From Ashinkailepas kermadecensis (lineage: Eukaryota; Arthropoda; Thecostraca; Neolepadidae), in contig JAOTOM010004629.1 of the NCBI GenBank assembly GCA_034440615.1, positions 122,001 to 186,000 of the forward strand: a DNA stretch of 64,000 nucleotides, given 5' to 3'. A model generated the notes under the pieces. The model was not told the origin of the DNA, made no database searches, and saw only the letters and a program-made list of their open reading frames with translations. Numbering within the stretch: position 1 is the first letter of the stretch; each line of letters begins with the position of its first letter. Positions 1-9,767 of this stretch are shown here, one piece after another. The translations under genes were made by a program, and so were the position numbers.

Positions 1-668
1 CGTTCAGTTCTGGCATGGAATCTAACGGAGCCATGATCCACATAGGGGGCCGCAGCTAAGGTTGTCTCGAAGGATGGAAGGAGGAGGGGGGACCAATGTT
101 GAGAGGGAAGTGCTGACACCATGCGGTGTTCCAAAGGAAAATGGAACAAACGCGGCCTCATGGGAACAATTTCCCTGCATGCCCCTTGTAGCTACGCTAA
201 TGTTCCCGCATGCATCACAACAACCGCTTGCGCTACTATTTGACGAAGCAAAGTTTCAAGCATCTGTTAGTTTACTTTAAATGCATTATTCAAGTTGTCT
301 GTGCAACATATCTGATTCGGTTTCAGCGTTTGTTATTTGTCACTGTCTACATTGTCTACATTGATTGTCGTCGGCTTTATTAGGTGTCGCAGTGCGGCAA
401 AATGTCCTATCCCTCGTAATCCGGTGGGGATCAATCTGATCGACACCTAACTTGTGCGTTAGACTAAACATAAATATATTTGTGGGATGCAGCCAGCCAA
501 CCGGTCATCGCAAAGCACTCATCAATAATGTAAAAAACCTCCTTTTTCTTCTCACCAGCTTGTACCACTGCACTTACTTTGAGGTACCCGCAACCTGTTG
601 AAAGAAAGGACTTTGTTGATGCACTTGTCCTGTCCCAAATACATAGTTCTGGATTCGGCCCGTGCCTG
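1..668. other. No recognisable feature
   Basis: Unique-looking sequence. Short open frames only, none with a recognisable domain, and no repeat structure that I could see. Confidence 0.4.
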
Positions 669-696
669 TCACGTGATCTTAAGCTGAATCACGTGA
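669..696. promoter_or_regulatory. Pair of palindromic TCACGTGA sites
   Basis: Two perfect TCACGTGA octamers sit at 669-676 and 689-696, 20 bp start to start. This octamer is the classic E-box bound by bHLH-zipper factors (USF/MITF type). No gene start is visible nearby, so a regulatory role is inference only. Confidence 0.2.
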
Positions 697-873
697 CCTG
701 CATGCCCGGGGCCGGTCGGCCTGCCGGAGCAATGCCGATGCAATGTGACATGACTCGCTGAACGGCTGTGTAGCATAAGCTGCAGCTTCCCCCCGTGAGG
801 GGAAGAACTGCGTGTTGGGAAAGGACCGTGATACGCCATATACTCTATGCTATTTTGTGACAGTTCGGTGCAG

Positions 874-957
874 TACGCTTAGTTGTTAGTTAGTTAGTTA
901 TTAGGGCTTTCGGGCGCATCGACTACATCGGTCATGTAACGCCCATACGCTTAGTTG
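874..957 (-). mobile_element. 60-bp hairpin retroposon with perfect 12-bp TSD
   Basis: A 60-bp insertion (886-945) lies between perfect direct repeats TACGCTTAGTTG at 874-885 and 946-957. Read on the minus strand it starts ATGGGCG, forms a hairpin (GGGCGT paired with GCGCCC through one U-G wobble, inner TACAT/ATGTA, loop GACCG, bulge GTCGAT) and ends in AAAGCCCTAATAAC followed by (TAAC)n. The same hairpin ends LINE-2 (26112-32776) and a near-identical copy lies at 61132-61189. It is either an extreme 5' truncation of that LINE or an autonomous-length micro-retroposon; the TSD makes retroposition very likely. Confidence 0.75.
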
Positions 958-1619
958 TGAGACATTAGCAGATCATTTGTCAGAGGAACCAAACTCTGAC
1001 AAAAGTGGAACTTCATTTCAACTGAAAAGGGTCGTTTTTCGATGCGCTTTTGCCGACATTGGAGACTCTGCTCCCGAAGTCGGGACCATGTGAACGAGCA
1101 TGGTGGAGACGGCCCAAGTGATGATGATCTGCGCAGAAATTGACTGTAGTTAACCTGAAATGCTTGTACCTGCACAGATATTAGAAACAACAAAGCTATG
1201 CATCCAATGGCTGCCAGGATAAACCAGTTGCGGTGAGCTGGCAGTTGTTTTGCCCGCCATTATACCCGACCTTATGCCTGCAGGCAGGGAGCCATATCAA
1301 ACAAAACGAACCGCTTGTTTCCATGAAATGCTCAATGAAGCAAGATCGACCTGAAATCGCTTCAGGAGAAGTCTACAATCATCATTTCGGAATATTTCCC
1401 GGAAGAACTGACCGTCCAAGTTGAAAAAGTTGTGTTCGACAAGTGCAAATCTTGTTCGATGTGCTAGTTTTAACAGTTCCCGTCCAAGTTGTTGTATTCG
1501 ACAACCGATCGTACATGTGAGTGAAACTCACCTAGCATTGCACTGTGATTACGACGCAGACGCCTGGGGAACAGAACAGCTGTGGTGATGAGATACATTG
1601 TGCGGATGAGAACATACAT
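958..1619. other. No recognisable feature
   Basis: Unique-looking sequence between the 60-bp retroposon and the RNase H relic. No open frame with a recognisable domain. Confidence 0.4.
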
Positions 1620-2620
1620 TCTGCCAGGGTTCGACGCCATTGGATTTACACGATAGGCAAGCGTATTTTGGACAATACACAGCACAATCACCCCGCCACT
1701 CGTGCTTTATCTAACCCCCACCCCCGTTCGGCGTACCTCTAACAGAAATCAATACAACATTGTAATTCATCCGAACCAGGTCCTGACACTCGCACCGAGA
1801 TTCCCGGATGTAGCCTCCGGCAAAATTCAATTCCTGCTCCTATTTTGACACATGAAACACCCGACGCTGGAGTATCTTTTTCGACAAGTAGCAAACAAAC
1901 AAGAAACAAAACTGTACTCTCCTCCATCGAAACCCATCTCAAATTTTCCGAACATCAAGAGGCCCACCCACAGCACACATACTTCTGCACTGACGGCTTC
2001 CGTACCAGCGACGGTACGGGCGCCGCCTGGTGCAGTGGGACCAACACTGACCAAACAAAACTAACACCACACTATCCGGTCTGCACGGCAGAGTGTGTTG
2101 CCATCCTAATCTGCCTATAGCACATCATTGAGCACTGGACCACCACACCCACCATCATCTGCACTGCTCACGCCCATCCATTAACACCCTCGAAGTCATA
2201 TACAACACCACCCATCCAACATTCCACGCTAACCGAAAACTCACACTAATCTGGGTCACCGGCCACATGGCAACGAGCAAGCGGATGGGCTCGCCCGTAG
2301 AGCCATTGACCTCCCATCCGTCCATTGGCTCCCAGTCTACCAGTGATCTTCTGTCACTAATAAACAATGTATTAAACAAATATCCCCAGGCATGCTGAAG
2401 TCTCAGCACCTCACACTTATACCACGTTCAACCAATACTTTGCAAATGGCCGTCATCACGCCAATACACACGAGCACAGCAGGTGGTCTTTGCCCGTTTC
2501 CGGCTAGGCTACACCATCTCCACACAAGACTACCACCTCAATTGACCTCACCAACCTCCACTTTGCCGCGTGTGTGACTACTTAAACATTGTTTGACCCT
2601 TGAAAATTGTTTACTTCTGC
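1620..2620 (+). pseudogene. LINE ORF2 C-terminal relic with RNase H domain
   Basis: Conceptual translation across several frames gives a decayed RNase H type I domain. The first aspartate motif reads TDGFRTSDGTGAAWC (about 1990-2040), the glutamate motif TAECVAILICL (about 2085-2120) and the last motif LTLIWVTGH, a short break, then GNEQADGLARRA (about 2245-2310). After it comes the C-terminal RLGYTISTQDYHL and a CRVCDYLNIV zinc-like motif (about 2505-2590). This order, RNase H then a Cys-rich C terminus, is that of I-group and related LINE ORF2 proteins. Upstream, NTQHNHPATRALSNPHP resembles the segment that precedes RNase H in such proteins. Frameshifts and stops are frequent, and no endonuclease or RT core is visible, so this is an old 5'-truncated copy on the opposite strand to the two large LINEs. 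Confidence 0.65.
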
Positions 2621-2659
2621 GTCCCATATACAATGAACAACGTCGCGCCATTTACACTT

Positions 2660-2727
2660 ACTTCGCGAGGGATCATATTCCACTTCGCGAGGCATCATAT
2701 TCCACTTTGCGAGGCATCATATTCCAC
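2660..2727. repeat. 22-bp satellite array, left part (3 units)
   Basis: Three 22-bp units start at 2660, 2682 and 2704 with core CTTCGCGAGGCATCATATTC. The same unit recurs about 12 times at 9501-9767 in the same orientation. The two blocks flank LINE-1, so they are best read as one array split by its insertion. Confidence 0.85.
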
Positions 2728-2761
2728 TTTTTTTCCTTCTTCTTTTTTTTTTTTTTTTTTT

Positions 2762-3204
2762 AAATTCCCCTACCTATTAATAGGTAGGCAGGAGTGCCCT
2801 TCCATACCCGTGCGACCTAATTACGTTAAATTCCAGGGATGAGAAGTAGGTCATGGTAAGCAAGTCAAGTTAGGTCACACCACTCCCCGCTCCTGTTTCT
2901 TGCTGGACAGATCCTGCCACCAGATATTAGTAAAAGATGTTCCTGAAGCCCTCTCAGACAATTAGCAATGCTAGTAACGTCTTCGAGGGCTCCAGAAAAA
3001 AACTGCTATAGGTGTTAATGGGGAAATAATATAAAATCCCTAATCTTGCACGTACATCTCCTAAACTATTACTACACTAAGGAGAAAGGAGAAAGGACAA
3101 ACGAAGTATGAAGAAAGAAGAAAGAAAGAAAACATGATACTTAACGAAAATATCCGAATAAGACAACAAGATCACCATGCATAGCACAACCTTATCACCG
3201 ACAT
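2762..3204 (-). other. LINE-1 3' UTR with terminal 20-bp palindrome
   Basis: Non-coding sequence between the ORF2 stop and the poly-A tail. A perfect 20-bp palindrome (CCTACCTATT and its reverse complement) sits at 2769-2788, only 7 bp from the tail, and could form a terminal stem in the RNA. An A/G-rich tract lies at about 3080-3135. Confidence 0.55.
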
Positions 3205-4833
3205 TCATTGGACAAGTTCATATTTTCTAGTAATGTTTTGCCTGATGTGTTTTTTCAAAATGATTTTACTTCTAGGTAAATCTTCAATTCTATGGAAGTG
3301 AGAGCAGATTATTTTATTCCAGGCTTTTGGTGCAATAAAGGGTAATGAAAACATCCTGTAATTGATATCAGAAAAGGGTATTTGAAAGTGTTGTCTAACT
3401 CTGAGGCCACCTTCTTGATGAAGTTGAAACATATCAGAAAGAGGTGCTGGTAATGAGTGATTTAGAAAACCTAGCATGATGCAAATGCATTGTTCATCAA
3501 TTATGTCCAGAAACTTAAGAACTCTATGCTTGATAAACAATTCATTTGTATGGTATAAGTAAGGTTTCTTGTCAACAATCCTAATAACACGCCTCTGCAA
3601 CTGAATAATCTTGTCAAGCTTAGAGTGGTAAGTACTTCCCCAGACAACAGCACAGTAATTTAGATATGGCAGTATTAGAGAATTATACAGAAGAAGCAAT
3701 TCACAAGTTGATAGGAAGTACCTAGATTTGCCTATAATACCAATATTTCTGCTAATTTTTGAAGAAATGGCATTGATATGGCTTTTCCACGTCATGTCTT
3801 CATCGATTAATACACCTAAATATTTTATGCAGCTATGCCTTGTAATATTAGAACTATTTATTTTTACATGAAGGTCATCACATGGTTTCCTGGAAAAAAT
3901 TTTATATCCAGTCTTATCAGCATTAAGCGATAATCTGTTGGTATGAAACCATGCAATTATTTTGGGTATTACCTCATCTACTTTAGTTTGTAACTCAACA
4001 TGATCATTAGCTGTAATAGTTATGGCTGTATCGTCTGCAAAGAGGTAAAAGCTAGGTAAATTGGAAACATTGCAAAGATCATTAATGTACAGAAGAAATA
4101 GCAGAGGTCCAAGAATCGAACCCTGAGGAACACCTATTGTGATATTTAATGGTTGGGAGAGGGTGTCATGTATCTTGGTTCTTTGAGATCTATTTGATAG
4201 GTATGAGTTTAACAGTTTATATATATTTCCCCTAATGCCAATAAAGTAAATCTTTTGTAACAAAATGCTGATGCTGACAGTGTCAAAGACCTTTTTCAAA
4301 TCCAGATACAGGGTACAAACTAATTTATTATTTACAAGGGCTTTAGTCACTTCATTATGCATCAGAGCAATTGGCATGTATGTGCTATGTTTCTTTCTGA
4401 AACCAAACTGCAGTGGGTGTATGATATTATTTTCATTTAGAAATGATGATACACTAATGTGTATTAATCTTTCCAGCACCTTCGAAAATATTGGTAGCAA
4501 AGAGATTGGCCTATAATTAGTAAATTTATTATTTTCCCCTGATATATATACAGGAATTATAACTGCAGATTTTAATGCATCAGGGAATATTGCAGTGCTC
4601 AGACAAAGATTGAAGAAATATGTTAGATGTTGCAAAATACTTCGATATGTTCGAAGCAAAATTTCTGTGCTAATTTTATCCATACCTCCACCCACAGGGT
4701 TCAAAGACTTAACAATTTCTTCAATTTGAGCTTCATTAACAGAAGGAATATTGTTAATGCTGGCATGAGTAGGCTGTGTAAGGTAATATAATGGGCTATT
4801 GTGTGCTGCAGGTATATTTTTTTTCCAATTCAC
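3205..4833 (-). CDS. LINE-1 ORF2, reverse transcriptase part (frameshifted from the endonuclease part)
   Basis: A 542-codon open frame carries the non-LTR reverse transcriptase that copies the element RNA at the nicked target. Motifs in order: NYRPISLLP (about residue 106), FGFRKKHST (143), LDLKKVFDTV (177, motif A, catalytic Asp kept; the usual KAFD Ala is Val), GVPQGSILGPLLFLLYINDL (234) and LFADDTAI (264, catalytic Asp pair intact). The C terminus has the thumb-like KYLGVLID and the YFLS..LLLLYNSLILPYLNYC block typical of CR1/Jockey-like RTs. There is no RNase H. It belongs in one polypeptide with the frame at 4937-6187; the break is a 1-nt shift in an A8 run near 4815-4822 (GSELEK into NIPAAHNS). 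Confidence 0.9.
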   Translation of the reverse strand: MNWKKNIPAAHNSPLYYLTQPTHASINNIPSVNEAQIEEIVKSLNPVGGGMDKISTEILLRTYRSILQHLTYFFNLCLSTAIFPDALKSAVIIPVYISGENNKFTNYRPISLLPIFSKVLERLIHISVSSFLNENNIIHPLQFGFRKKHSTYMPIALMHNEVTKALVNNKLVCTLYLDLKKVFDTVSISILLQKIYFIGIRGNIYKLLNSYLSNRSQRTKIHDTLSQPLNITIGVPQGSILGPLLFLLYINDLCNVSNLPSFYLFADDTAITITANDHVELQTKVDEVIPKIIAWFHTNRLSLNADKTGYKIFSRKPCDDLHVKINSSNITRHSCIKYLGVLIDEDMTWKSHINAISSKISRNIGIIGKSRYFLSTCELLLLYNSLILPYLNYCAVVWGSTYHSKLDKIIQLQRRVIRIVDKKPYLYHTNELFIKHRVLKFLDIIDEQCICIMLGFLNHSLPAPLSDMFQLHQEGGLRVRQHFQIPFSDINYRMFSLPFIAPKAWNKIICSHFHRIEDLPRSKIILKKHIRQNITRKYELVQ

Positions 4834-4936
4834 TACCTATCGTTGAAAAAAAAGTATTGAATTTATCAGGTATTTGTTCATTTACACAGGTAGCCCCAGA
4901 GTTATCAACAAAGCACCTTGGGGGAACTGTTTGCAA

Positions 4937-6187
4937 TTAATTCTTGTTTATAATTTCATTCAAATACTTCCATGTTTTTTTGCCATCACCTTTGCTGTCC
5001 TGGAATGCCCTCTTGTAATATAATCGTTTTGCATCCCTAAGCACATTGCAAAGCATGTTCCTATACATTTTGTATTTATTTTCATTCAATAAAATTATAT
5101 TCCTAATATATTTTGCATAAAGTTTATTTTTTGTATTTATTGAACACAGAAGTGCAGGGGTTACCCATGGTTTAATTGGATTCTTTCTTCTACTGGGTGT
5201 AAAAGTTTTAGATAATTTTGTAATACCTGTTTCATATGCCTTAATAAGTTTGTTGCATGCTTGATTAGCATCAGTTTCATCTTGAAAGCCTTCCAAGTTG
5301 CTGATGAGGTGATCATTTAATTCACTGATTTTATGTTTATCAAAGACTGTCACTGAATGTCTTGTTATATTTGAACTTTCAATTAATGACAGATTAAGAA
5401 AAACTGGAAAATGATCTGATAAATCATGAAGTAGTATTCCTGAATTGTTAAAGACATTAACATCATTGATAAATATATTATCCAAAAGGGCATCTGATTC
5501 ATTACAAATCCGGGTTGCTTTTGAGATGGTTGGGAAAAATCCATAAGAATTGAACAAATTCATAAAATTAAGTGTAGGTTTATCAGAGTGATATTTCAAA
5601 ATGTTGTAATTGAAGTCCCCTGCTATGACACATGTACATTTGGTGTTTTCCAATGAGTCAAGTATTTTTTCCAAATAGTCCATAAATATAGTGTGGCTCA
5701 GACTTGGAGGTCTATACATTTCCCCTACTAGGAATCTTTTCGCCGGTACACCCAACTTCATTTTGATTTCCAGAAAACTTGTCTCAAAATGATCACTCTC
5801 CAGGTCTTTTCTTTCCCTAGCTTCATATCTATTACTTACATATATTGCTGTACCTCCACCTTCGCCTTCTTTTCTACTAGATGAAAAGAGATTATAATTT
5901 TGTAGACTAAAGTATTGTTCTAAATCTTTCTTCAACCATGTCTCTGATACACAAATAACTGACCAATCAACTTTAGAGCTTGCTAGAAAATTAACAACTT
6001 CATCAAATTTATTCTTCAGGGATCTTGCATTGATATGAAGTACTGAGAATCCAGCATTACAGTTAAGTGGTTGAGGTAGGGTATAATATGTACATTGTGA
6101 CAATATAAGTTCATGAGGAGGGTACTTATCATTCAAATCATTCCCTAGTAATTCCAATGTAGCTCCCTCAAGTTTGAAACTGCTCAT
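4937..6187 (-). CDS. LINE-1 ORF2, endonuclease part (premature TAA at 4937)
   Basis: A 416-codon frame encodes an exonuclease-endonuclease-phosphatase domain, which nicks target DNA to prime reverse transcription. Visible motifs: HINARSLKNKF (about residue 51), SETWL with the catalytic Glu (81), GGTAIYV (111), EMYRPP (146), AGDFN (179), DALLDNIF (222) and LSDHFPVF (246) with the catalytic Asp-His. All expected catalytic positions are present. The linker to the RT (KPWVTPALLCSI, LRDAKRLYYKRAF, KKTWKYLNEII) follows. A TAA stop interrupts just after NEIINKN; reading on in frame gives a sensible linker (FVDNSGATCVNEQIPDKFNT) up to the A8 frameshift. The Met at 6187 is the first in frame and fits the usual start before the endonuclease. 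Confidence 0.88.
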   Translation of the reverse strand: MSSFKLEGATLELLGNDLNDKYPPHELILSQCTYYTLPQPLNCNAGFSVLHINARSLKNKFDEVVNFLASSKVDWSVICVSETWLKKDLEQYFSLQNYNLFSSSRKEGEGGGTAIYVSNRYEARERKDLESDHFETSFLEIKMKLGVPAKRFLVGEMYRPPSLSHTIFMDYLEKILDSLENTKCTCVIAGDFNYNILKYHSDKPTLNFMNLFNSYGFFPTISKATRICNESDALLDNIFINDVNVFNNSGILLHDLSDHFPVFLNLSLIESSNITRHSVTVFDKHKISELNDHLISNLEGFQDETDANQACNKLIKAYETGITKLSKTFTPSRRKNPIKPWVTPALLCSINTKNKLYAKYIRNIILLNENKYKMYRNMLCNVLRDAKRLYYKRAFQDSKGDGKKTWKYLNEIINKN

Positions 6188-8253
6188 TACTCAGATAAAG
6201 AGCCAACTGGAAATGGTGATTATATCTGGAAATGTAGAACTTGGAATAATAATTGTGCATGGACATTGAACTGGGAACACACAAAAGAGGGACCATGAAT
6301 GATCGGAAAGCAAAATGGAAAAAGGAAATTAGGGAGGTAAAGTTCACACCATCAAGAAGCATAGTTTGAAAAATAAATATAGATAGTTGTATGCCTAGAT
6401 GAGATGATAGAGGAGCAAGGATTCTATTGCAAGTGAAAGGAACACTTGCCAATACCATGTGTGGGAAGTTATCAAACATCCCTGCAGCAGTAAACTTTTA
6501 GCAACACCAGTTGTCTGTGATACCCCCTCCCTCTCCCAGGCAGCAATTTACAATTTAAGGACAATAATATCACCAGGTTACATGCCCTCTCATATGCCAA
6601 CATGATAGTAGATTGACACATGTTCAATGTTCAAAATAAATAAATAGATCCAGATTGAATTGATTATAAGTAAATTGGCATAATAGTTGCCTTCTGTAGT
6701 GTTAATCTGCCAAGAACATCAATTCTGATGATCCTGTATTCAGAAAGAATAGGCATTAACTAATCGCTTGAGTGTTAACTAAAGGCCATTGTACTAATGT
6801 TTGTTCAAACTGTGATTTTGCAATGACCTTTACTTTAAGTTAATTTTATATTAAATTTTTGTCATGTTAAGGTTCACATTACTAAGATCTTCCTGGTGAT
6901 CAGGGGGCCAGGGAGCAGCATTGCCAAGGTTTTTCATGGCCAATCATCCTTCATAACATACTGTACAGCCGGATTGTTGTGATATATGCATGCTATCCCA
7001 ATCTCGTACAATCCTTGCCTCAAGTCAATGCAAGCTTGACACAATATGATCAGAATTCATCAAGTTGATGATGCTTTGAATTTAAAAAAAGTGCACAAGT
7101 GTATCAGCCCCCAGTGTCCAGATTAAAATATTAAAACTGGTGCTTTTTCAGCAACCCACATACATGCATACACACATTCACTCGACTTGTATCGAAGTTG
7201 GTCCAATAGCACAATGGCAGACCAATCCGGTACCAGCCTAGGGGCTTGATCAAGTGAAATATCACATTAATTACCCAAAAGTATCAAGTCAAGCAAGCAT
7301 TAAAAACTTGTACCAGTGAGGATGTAACACATCACTGTTAGCATCTGGGTAGCAGTGTATGGCTGCGTTCACACCAAACTATGCTGCCTTATTGATGGTA
7401 CAGCATTCACAGCATGCTTCTCTGCCTCTCCAATATCACAATACAATCTAATTATTACCAGTACCTTTCATCAATGTGCCACTGTCCACCTCAGTGCCAG
7501 GCAACATTGAAATAAATGTCATAAAAGCATATCGCCCAATACTCTGACCATGACTAGCTGCTCTACCTGGCTTAAATAAAAATATATATTAAAAAAAAAC
7601 GAGATAATATATTTCCTTGTATTGTTTTGACTACTTTCAGGCATTTGATGACAATAATGGGTTTGACCTGTGTTAGAAAAGTAGCTGGCTGTGTTTGTAT
7701 TGCTATAAGTGATATTTAGAAGCAACAGTTGATTATACTAATATGAAAAGAAAAAAAATCAGTGTAACTGCTGCTTAAATTTCTGTTCAAATCATGTAGT
7801 GGATACTCTGATGGAATTCTCTTTGATTCTATAACTAGCTGTTCACTTAGGAAGGCCTGCAATAGGTAGTTAGGTGCCTGGGTAAACTGCACTACTCAGG
7901 AGGCAGGTAATGGGTCTGGTGCTTGGTAGTTGGTATTGAGCCAGGTACTAGTTAAATAGGCAATTAGATACTAGATCTTTGATGCAATGTTTGCACAATA
8001 CATATTGAGGTTAAAAAAAATATGCACATGCCTATATAGGTAAGTGCACCTACCCAGGCATATACCCACCTAGGTGCACACATATGCATATATATATAAT
8101 GGAATACAGATTCAGGAATTATATCCCTAATCCAATGCCCACAATCTAACCTAGTTATCTAAGATGTCAACCACCATCAACTTTGTCTAAATTCCAGTAC
8201 CCTGCCCCATAATACTGATATTTCAGCATTCTTGTCCTGACTGCTACTTATTC
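6188..8253 (-). other. Unexplained 2-kb spacer between LINE-1 ORF1 and ORF2
   Basis: AT-rich sequence with only short open frames (longest about 100 codons, at 6168-6479 minus, no recognised domain). LINE ORFs are normally adjacent or overlapping, so 2 kb is unusual. I saw no terminal inverted repeats or obvious TSD that would mark a nested insertion. Confidence 0.5.
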
Positions 8254-9245
8254 CTATTTTTTGTTCCTGGATTTGCCTCTCTGGCTAGGCATTCTCCTGG
8301 AAGATTGGTTTTCAGTTGAGGCAGGTGAATCTGAGTCATCACTGATGTCAGTGGGATGACAAGAGTGAACTGGACTCTTATTTTTACTGGAAGCTCCCTT
8401 TGCCTTTTTGCTTGTTTTTTTTTGTTTCTAGATGTTTCATGCATCTGTCTGTCACAGGCTTCCTGATCATCAACCACTACCTCTCCTGTGGCTGACACAA
8501 CATTCTGTTCCTCCCTTGGTTCTTTGGTGGCAGTTGACTCTACATCATTTCTAACATTCAGATTTGCTTGGGTCTCATGGTTTTCCATAGGCATCACCTC
8601 TGTTGGTGTAGATGTTGTTTTTAATGCCTCTGTCTCAGCAGAGGACTGATGTTTTCCCTTTGTGATTGCCTCCTTATAAGTATTTGGCTGTAGCTCAAGT
8701 CGAGACAGGATGTCTTCCTCAGACATGGCATCCCCAATCAAGATGCTGGGCATGTCTTTGTTTTTTTTTCACAAAGACATTTCCACCTTGGGTGAAGTAG
8801 GTGGCTAATTTGCCCTCACGTCTCAGTTTGGCACACTTCGAAACAATTGCCATCTTGTCCTGAGTGAGAGATTCATGTATGAACAAGCCCCTTTTTGAGA
8901 GATCTTTTGGTACCCTATTCCTGTATATTGCATCCCTTACTTCTTTGTTGTTAAATCTAATGATAATGCTGTCTTTTTTCCAAGCCAGTGAACAGTGTTT
9001 ATGCACCAAGAAGGAAACTGAATGCCTGTATGAAAGAAAATGAGGTGCATGACTTCCTCTCGCAAATTTTTTCCAGGCCTGATGGACAATTTCCCCCTGA
9101 GGATGAGGCAATCCTGACGGGTGTAGTTTTCAGCAGCTTCAGCTTGTCTCTTTGCTAACTTGACGATGCTTTCTAATTTATCAATTCTGGCCTGTTGTTT
9201 TTCCACCAACTGTTTGAGTAACTCAAAACTTCCCTGTTCAGACAT
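8254..9245 (-). CDS. LINE-1 ORF1, RNA-binding protein with coiled coil (frameshifted)
   Basis: Three overlapping open frames join into one protein of about 330 residues. From Met at 9245: a coiled coil (ELLKQLVEKQQARIDKLESIV), then ENYTRQDCLILRG, a segment ending NTVHWLGKK, then DSIIIRFNNKEVRDAIYRNR, LFIHESLTQDKM and KLRREGKLATYFTQGGNVFV. This is the coiled coil, RRM and C-terminal-domain layout of L1-ORF1p-like proteins (Transposase_22 type), which coat the element RNA. The tail is Ser/Lys-rich (SDDSDSPASTENQSSRR). All three frame changes fall in A runs: A6 near 8975, A9 near 8765 and A9 near 8420. The likely true stop is TAG at 8254-8256; the unshifted frame ends at 8244. Confidence 0.75.
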
Positions 9246-9500
9246 CCTATGCAGGTTTGAGTCAGTAACTTCCCACTGTAATACTGTGATTTAGAATCCG
9301 CTTAGCCCCTAAATATTTACCAACAGTTCATAAATTTCAACTGGAATACCTTGCCCTGACACAGCCCGTCTAATATCAGACACAAAATTATGTTCTTATC
9401 AGGCTGGCTGATATTTTTAGAAAAGTAAATTTCAATTGTCCACCACCAGCTACTACAGTACTAGATATATACTACCGCACTACAGCAACAAGATATAGAC
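9246..9500 (-). promoter_or_regulatory. LINE-1 5' UTR, putative internal promoter region
   Basis: About 255 bp between the ORF1 start and the flanking 22-bp array. LINEs of this type carry their promoter here; no specific element was recognised. The junction GATATAGAC with the array is taken as the 5' end. Confidence 0.4.
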
Positions 9501-9767
9501 ACTTCGCGAGGCATCATATTCCACTTCGCGAGGCATCATATTCCACTTCGCGAGGAATCATATTCCACTTCGCGAGGCATCATATTCCACTTCGCGAAGC
9601 ATCATATTCCACTTCGCGAGGCATCATATTCCACTTCGCGAGGAATCATATTCCACTTCGCGAGGCATCATATTCCACTTCGCGAGGCATCATATTCCAC
9701 TTCGCGAAGCATCATATTCCACTTTCTTTACACATCATATTCCACTTTTTTTTACACATCATATTCC
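9501..9767. repeat. 22-bp satellite array, right part (about 12 units)
   Basis: Ten exact-length 22-bp units fill 9501-9720 (variants GCGAGG, GCGAAG, GAGGAA). Two longer T-rich derivatives follow at 9721-9767, in which TTCTTTACA replaces TTCGCGAGG. Each standard unit contains TCGCGA or a one-base variant. Confidence 0.9.

Larger units (their letters stand above)
2728..9500 (-). mobile_element. LINE-1: near-full-length CR1/L2/Jockey-like non-LTR retrotransposon
   Basis: Read on the minus strand, the element runs from about 9500 to an A-rich tail at 2728-2761 (19 consecutive A at 2761-2743). Order: short 5' UTR, ORF1 with coiled coil and RRM-like region (9245-8254), a 2-kb spacer, ORF2 with apurinic-like endonuclease and reverse transcriptase (6187-3205) and a 440-bp 3' UTR. 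There is no RNase H. The endonuclease plus FADDT-type RT and the L1-ORF1p-like ORF1 suit the CR1/L2/Jockey assemblage; I cannot assign a clade. Both ends abut the same 22-bp repeat, so an exact TSD cannot be read. Most coding lesions are indels in A homopolymers, so the copy is either young or affected by assembly errors. Confidence 0.75.

Noticed and set aside
2660..9767. 22-bp blocks as LTRs of a retrotransposon
   Set aside because: The enclosed genes are endonuclease plus non-LTR RT with a poly-A end; there is no integrase, protease or primer-binding site.
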